NCBI GenBank assembly: GCA_050302475.1
Contig: JBNLBF010000017.1
Span: 1 to 64,000 of the forward strand
Length of the DNA stretch: 64,000 bases
From: NORP23 sp050302475
Lineage (GTDB): Bacteria > Pseudomonadota > Alphaproteobacteria > Rhodobacterales > Rhodobacteraceae
Direction of reading: 5' to 3'
Position numbers and translations under genes: made by a program. Positions 61,259 through 64,000 of the stretch are shown here, one piece after another. Position 1 is the stretch's first letter. Every line of letters starts with the position of its first letter. The notes beneath the pieces were generated by a model, which saw nothing but the letters and a program-made list of their open reading frames with translations, was not told where the DNA came from and made no database searches.

Positions 61259-61549
61259 ATGCCGCAGGTTGTGACAGCCAATCACCTACTCGAAGGGGAC
61301 GTGATCTATCTGACTGCGGCACGGGAATGGACACGCCATTTGACCGAGGCCGCACCGGTTCAGGGGGAAAAAGCCGATGAGCTTCTGGCATTTGCCGAAG
61401 CTCAGGCGGACAGTGTGGTAGGGGCATATCTCGCGGAGGTGGCGCTGGTTGATGGCAAACCCGCCCCCACCCATTTCCGCGAGACCTTCCGCACCAAGGG
61501 CCCGTCCAACTATTTCCACGGCAAGCAGGCAGAGGGCGCAAATGTATAA
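61259..61549 (+). CDS. DUF2849 protein of the sulfite reduction operon
   Basis: A 96-residue protein (VVTANHLLEGDVIYLTAARE, YLAEVALVDGKPAPTHFRET) of the DUF2849 family that precedes the sulfite reductase gene in many alphaproteobacteria. AAAGGGG lies upstream. The stop overlaps the cysI start by 8 bp (ATGTATAA), so translation is coupled. Its molecular role is unknown; association with siroheme sulfite reductase is by context. Confidence 0.85.
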   Translation: MPQVVTANHLLEGDVIYLTAAREWTRHLTEAAPVQGEKADELLAFAEAQADSVVGAYLAEVALVDGKPAPTHFRETFRTKGPSNYFHGKQAEGANV

Positions 61550-63212
61550 ATATAATGATTTCGACGAAAAGTTTGTGCGCGCCCGCGTCCGCGAATTTCG
61601 CGGCCAGGTCGAACGCCGCATAAGCGGTGCCCTGACAGAAGACGAATTCAAACCGTTGCGCCTGATGAACGGACTTTACCTGCAACTGCACGCTTACATG
61701 CTACGTGTGGCGGTGCCTTACGGGACACTGAACTCCGCTCAGTTGCGCCAGTTCGCCTATATTGCGGATAGGTGGGACAAGGGCTATGGCCATTTTACCA
61801 CGCGCCAAAATATCCAGTTCAACTGGCCGAAGCTGAAGGACGTCCCCGACATCCTCGACGCGCTGGCAGATGTTGAAATGCACGCGATCCAAACGTCGGG
61901 CAATTGCATCCGCAACGTCACCGCAGACCATTTCGCCGGGGCCGCTGCGGATGAAGTCGAAGACCCCCGTCCAACCGCCGAACTGTTGCGCCAATGGTCC
62001 ACGGATCACCCGGAATTTGCTTACCTGCCGCGCAAGTTCAAAATTGCCGTCAGCGGCGCGGCGCATGACCGCGCTGTGGTTCGCGCCCACGATATAGGCC
62101 TATACCTTCGCCAGAATGATGCTGGCGAAAAGGGTTATGAGGTTGTCATCGGCGGCGGTCTGGGCCGCACGCCCATGGTCGGCAAAACCGTCCGCGACTT
62201 CCTGCCCAAAGCCGATCTGCTTCCCTACCTGGAGGCGATCCTGCAGGTCTATAACCTGTCCGGACGGCGCGACAATAAATACAAAGCCCGTATCAAGATC
62301 CTCGTCCATGAAACCGGGCTGGAGGAATTGAAAGACCGTATCGAAGCGGCATTTATTGAAAAGAAAGCCGCATTCAAAGGTGTGCCTCAACAGATCATCG
62401 ACAATATCACGCAGGCCTTCCGCCCGGCGGATTTCGACAACACAAGGTCTGTGGCTGCCGAGGATATGATCGACGCCGATCCGGTGCTGCGGTCCTGGGT
62501 CGATACCAACGTCGCAGAACATAAGAATCCGGCCTATGCTATCGTCAGCATTTCGCTGAAACCTGTCGGCGGTACTCCCGGCGATGCGACGTCCGAGCAA
62601 ATGCGCGTGATGGCGGACCTTGCCGAACGCTATGGTCACGACGAACTGCGCGTTTCCCATGAACAGAACATCATCCTGCCCCATGTGCGCCGCGCTGATC
62701 TGCCTGCGATCCATGCAGAGCTGAAAGCTGTGGGGCTCGCCACCGCGAATATCGGTCTGATCTCCGACATTATTGCTTGCCCCGGCATGGATTACTGCGC
62801 GCTAGCCACGGCCCGTTCGATCCCGATCGCTCAGGAAATCGCCCAGCGGTTTGACGAGCTGAAACTGGAGCATGAGATCGGCCCGATGAAGATTAAAATC
62901 TCCGGCTGCATCAATGCCTGCGGGCATCATCACGTCGGCCATATCGGGATCCTCGGCCTCGACCGTGGGGGCGTTGAAAACTACCAGATCACGCTTGGCG
63001 GAGACGGCACCGAAACCACCACCATCGCTGAACGCGTTGGCCCCGGTTTCTCGGCTGAAGAACTGCTGCCTGCGCTGGAACGCCTGATTGCCGCTTACCT
63101 CGACAAACGCATGTGGGAGCAGGAAACGTTCCTGCAATGCTACCGCCGCCTTGGCCCCGACCCTTTCAAAGATGCACTTTACCCAGAGAAAAGGCAAAAA
63201 CATGCCGCTTGA
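61542..63212 (+). CDS. cysI: Nitrite/sulfite reductase hemoprotein
   Basis: A 556-residue siroheme and 4Fe-4S enzyme reducing sulfite to sulfide in assimilation. N-terminal half: TTRQNIQFNWPKLKDVPDIL and TSGNCIRNVTADHFAG. The cluster/siroheme ligands are CPGMDYCALATARS near residue 415 and SGCINACGHHHVGHIG near 455 (the C-x5-C and C-x3-C pattern). The ATG at 61542 is inside the end of the DUF2849 gene; longer frames upstream are out-of-frame readings of it. It overlaps cysH by 11 bp. Confidence 0.93.
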   Translation: MYKYNDFDEKFVRARVREFRGQVERRISGALTEDEFKPLRLMNGLYLQLHAYMLRVAVPYGTLNSAQLRQFAYIADRWDKGYGHFTTRQNIQFNWPKLKDVPDILDALADVEMHAIQTSGNCIRNVTADHFAGAAADEVEDPRPTAELLRQWSTDHPEFAYLPRKFKIAVSGAAHDRAVVRAHDIGLYLRQNDAGEKGYEVVIGGGLGRTPMVGKTVRDFLPKADLLPYLEAILQVYNLSGRRDNKYKARIKILVHETGLEELKDRIEAAFIEKKAAFKGVPQQIIDNITQAFRPADFDNTRSVAAEDMIDADPVLRSWVDTNVAEHKNPAYAIVSISLKPVGGTPGDATSEQMRVMADLAERYGHDELRVSHEQNIILPHVRRADLPAIHAELKAVGLATANIGLISDIIACPGMDYCALATARSIPIAQEIAQRFDELKLEHEIGPMKIKISGCINACGHHHVGHIGILGLDRGGVENYQITLGGDGTETTTIAERVGPGFSAEELLPALERLIAAYLDKRMWEQETFLQCYRRLGPDPFKDALYPEKRQKHAA

Positions 63213-63921
63213 TGCCAATTACCTGAACCTCGACTGGCGCGAAGAAGCCGCGCTGAACGTGTTGACGCAATCGCTGAATGACGAAGATTTCGGGCGCGTG
63301 GCGATGGTGTCCTCTTTCGGGGCGGAAAGTGCGGTGCTTCTGCATTTGCTCAGCCGCGTGAACCCCGGCCTACCGGTGATATTCATCGACACGCAGATGC
63401 TGTTTCAGGAAACATTGGACTACCAGCTGTCCCTCGCCGAACAGTTCGGCCTGACCAACATCCAACGCATCCGACCGGGCGTCGAGGACATCCGCCGCAA
63501 CGACCCGTTCGGCAACCTGCATCGCGCCAATACCGACAAATGCTGCGATATCCGTAAGGTCCAGCCGCTGGCCGAGGCGCTGGCCGGTTACGACAGCTGG
63601 ATCAGCGGCCGCAAACGCCATCAGACCGCCAAACGGGCCGAGATGGACATTTACGAAGACAGCGAGGGTAAGCTGAAGATCAACCCGCTAGCCTTCTGGC
63701 GGCCCGAAGATATTCGCGGCTACATGGACCGTTATGACCTACCCCGCCACCCGCTGGTGGAAAAAGGGTTCCTGTCCATCGGTTGCGCCCCCTGCACCTC
63801 AGCCATCGCGGAAGGCGAGGATTCCCGCGCCGGTCGCTGGCGCGGCCTCGACAAAGAGGAATGCGGTATTCATTTCGAAAACGGCAAGGTGGTCCGCCGC
63901 CCGTCGGTGGAGGCCGCATGA
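63202..63921 (+). CDS. cysH: Adenylyl-sulfate (APS) reductase
   Basis: A 239-residue PAPS-reductase-family enzyme. Nucleotide-binding segment: AMVSSFGAESAVLLHLL; ISGRKRHQTAKRAEMDIYE; catalytic ECGIHF near the C-terminus. The paired cysteines in DKCCDIRKV together with IGCAPCTSA are the [4Fe-4S] ligands that mark the APS-using form rather than PAPS reductase. It converts APS to sulfite for the adjacent CysI. It overlaps cysI at its start, and its TGA overlaps the next ATG. Confidence 0.93.
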   Translation: MPLDANYLNLDWREEAALNVLTQSLNDEDFGRVAMVSSFGAESAVLLHLLSRVNPGLPVIFIDTQMLFQETLDYQLSLAEQFGLTNIQRIRPGVEDIRRNDPFGNLHRANTDKCCDIRKVQPLAEALAGYDSWISGRKRHQTAKRAEMDIYEDSEGKLKINPLAFWRPEDIRGYMDRYDLPRHPLVEKGFLSIGCAPCTSAIAEGEDSRAGRWRGLDKEECGIHFENGKVVRRPSVEAA

Positions 63922-64000
63922 GCGTGATTGTCACCGATAAAGGCTTTGCCGCCGACGATCTGGGCACGTTCACTCGGCTGGAAGATCGCACCGACGAACG
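63918..64000 (+). CDS. DUF934 protein, partial (runs off the window)
   Basis: The frame opens ATGAGC within the cysH stop (ATGA) and reads MSVIVTDKGFAADDLGTFTR to the window edge. The N-terminus and position match DUF934 proteins, which follow cysH in alphaproteobacterial sulfate assimilation operons. Only 27 codons are visible. Confidence 0.75.
   Translation, partial: MSVIVTDKGFAADDLGTFTRLEDRTDE

Noticed and set aside
1..64000. CRISPR array, rRNA, complete tRNA or intact insertion sequence
   Set aside because: No regularly spaced repeats, rRNA-like stretches, cloverleaf sequences or transposase genes were seen on reading the window.

Overview
The window looks like chromosome of an alphaproteobacterium of the Rhodobacteraceae (roseobacter type). 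This rests on content: a DUF2849-cysI-cysH-DUF934 sulfite reduction operon, imuA-imuB-dnaE2 behind a GTTC-N7-GTTC LexA box, a PuuE-UraD fusion, a PstS-like/OmpA fusion, tamA-tamB, and a MaeB-type malic enzyme. No rRNA, complete tRNA, CRISPR array or intact insertion sequence was seen.

Region 1 (1-5.6 kb) is mobile-element debris around a small cargo. It holds a truncated ArdC, a serine recombinase fragment, a TetR - exported amidohydrolase - membrane protein unit with a clear operator, then decayed recombinase genes fused to the remains of manC.

Region 2 (5.6-26.6 kb) is an exopolysaccharide locus. Reading leftward on the minus strand it has a WecA-like initiating transferase, UppS, Wza, Wzb and Wzc, two unknown exported proteins, a NusG/RfaH-like antiterminator, a GT2, an EPS-type MarR regulator, two GT4 enzymes, two or three sulfotransferases, Wzx, a Wzy-like polymerase, a methyltransferase, and Gmd and Fcl. 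GDP-fucose synthesis next to sulfotransferases predicts a sulfated, fucose-containing (or related deoxyhexose) polymer. The locus is full of wreckage: broken manC, a second fcl scrap, a truncated ydcF-like gene, frameshifted sulfotransferases and a duplicated regulator leader. A 15-bp direct repeat resembling a tRNA-Ser 3' end lies at 1.15 kb and 26.9 kb and may bracket regions 1 and 2 as an island.

Region 3 (27-48.5 kb) looks like ordinary metabolic chromosome: malic enzyme/phosphotransacetylase, a urate-type permease with PuuE-UraD, two adjacent ribose-family ABC importers with a LacI regulator and a dehydrogenase, the TamA-TamB outer-membrane assembly pair, and a ROK regulator.

Region 4 (48.6-64 kb) holds a TetR-HlyD-ABC exporter operon with overlapping genes, the SOS mutagenesis cassette, a PBP-OmpA fusion, a double PilJ-domain exported protein, an Lrp regulator and the start of the assimilatory sulfite operon, which runs off the right edge.
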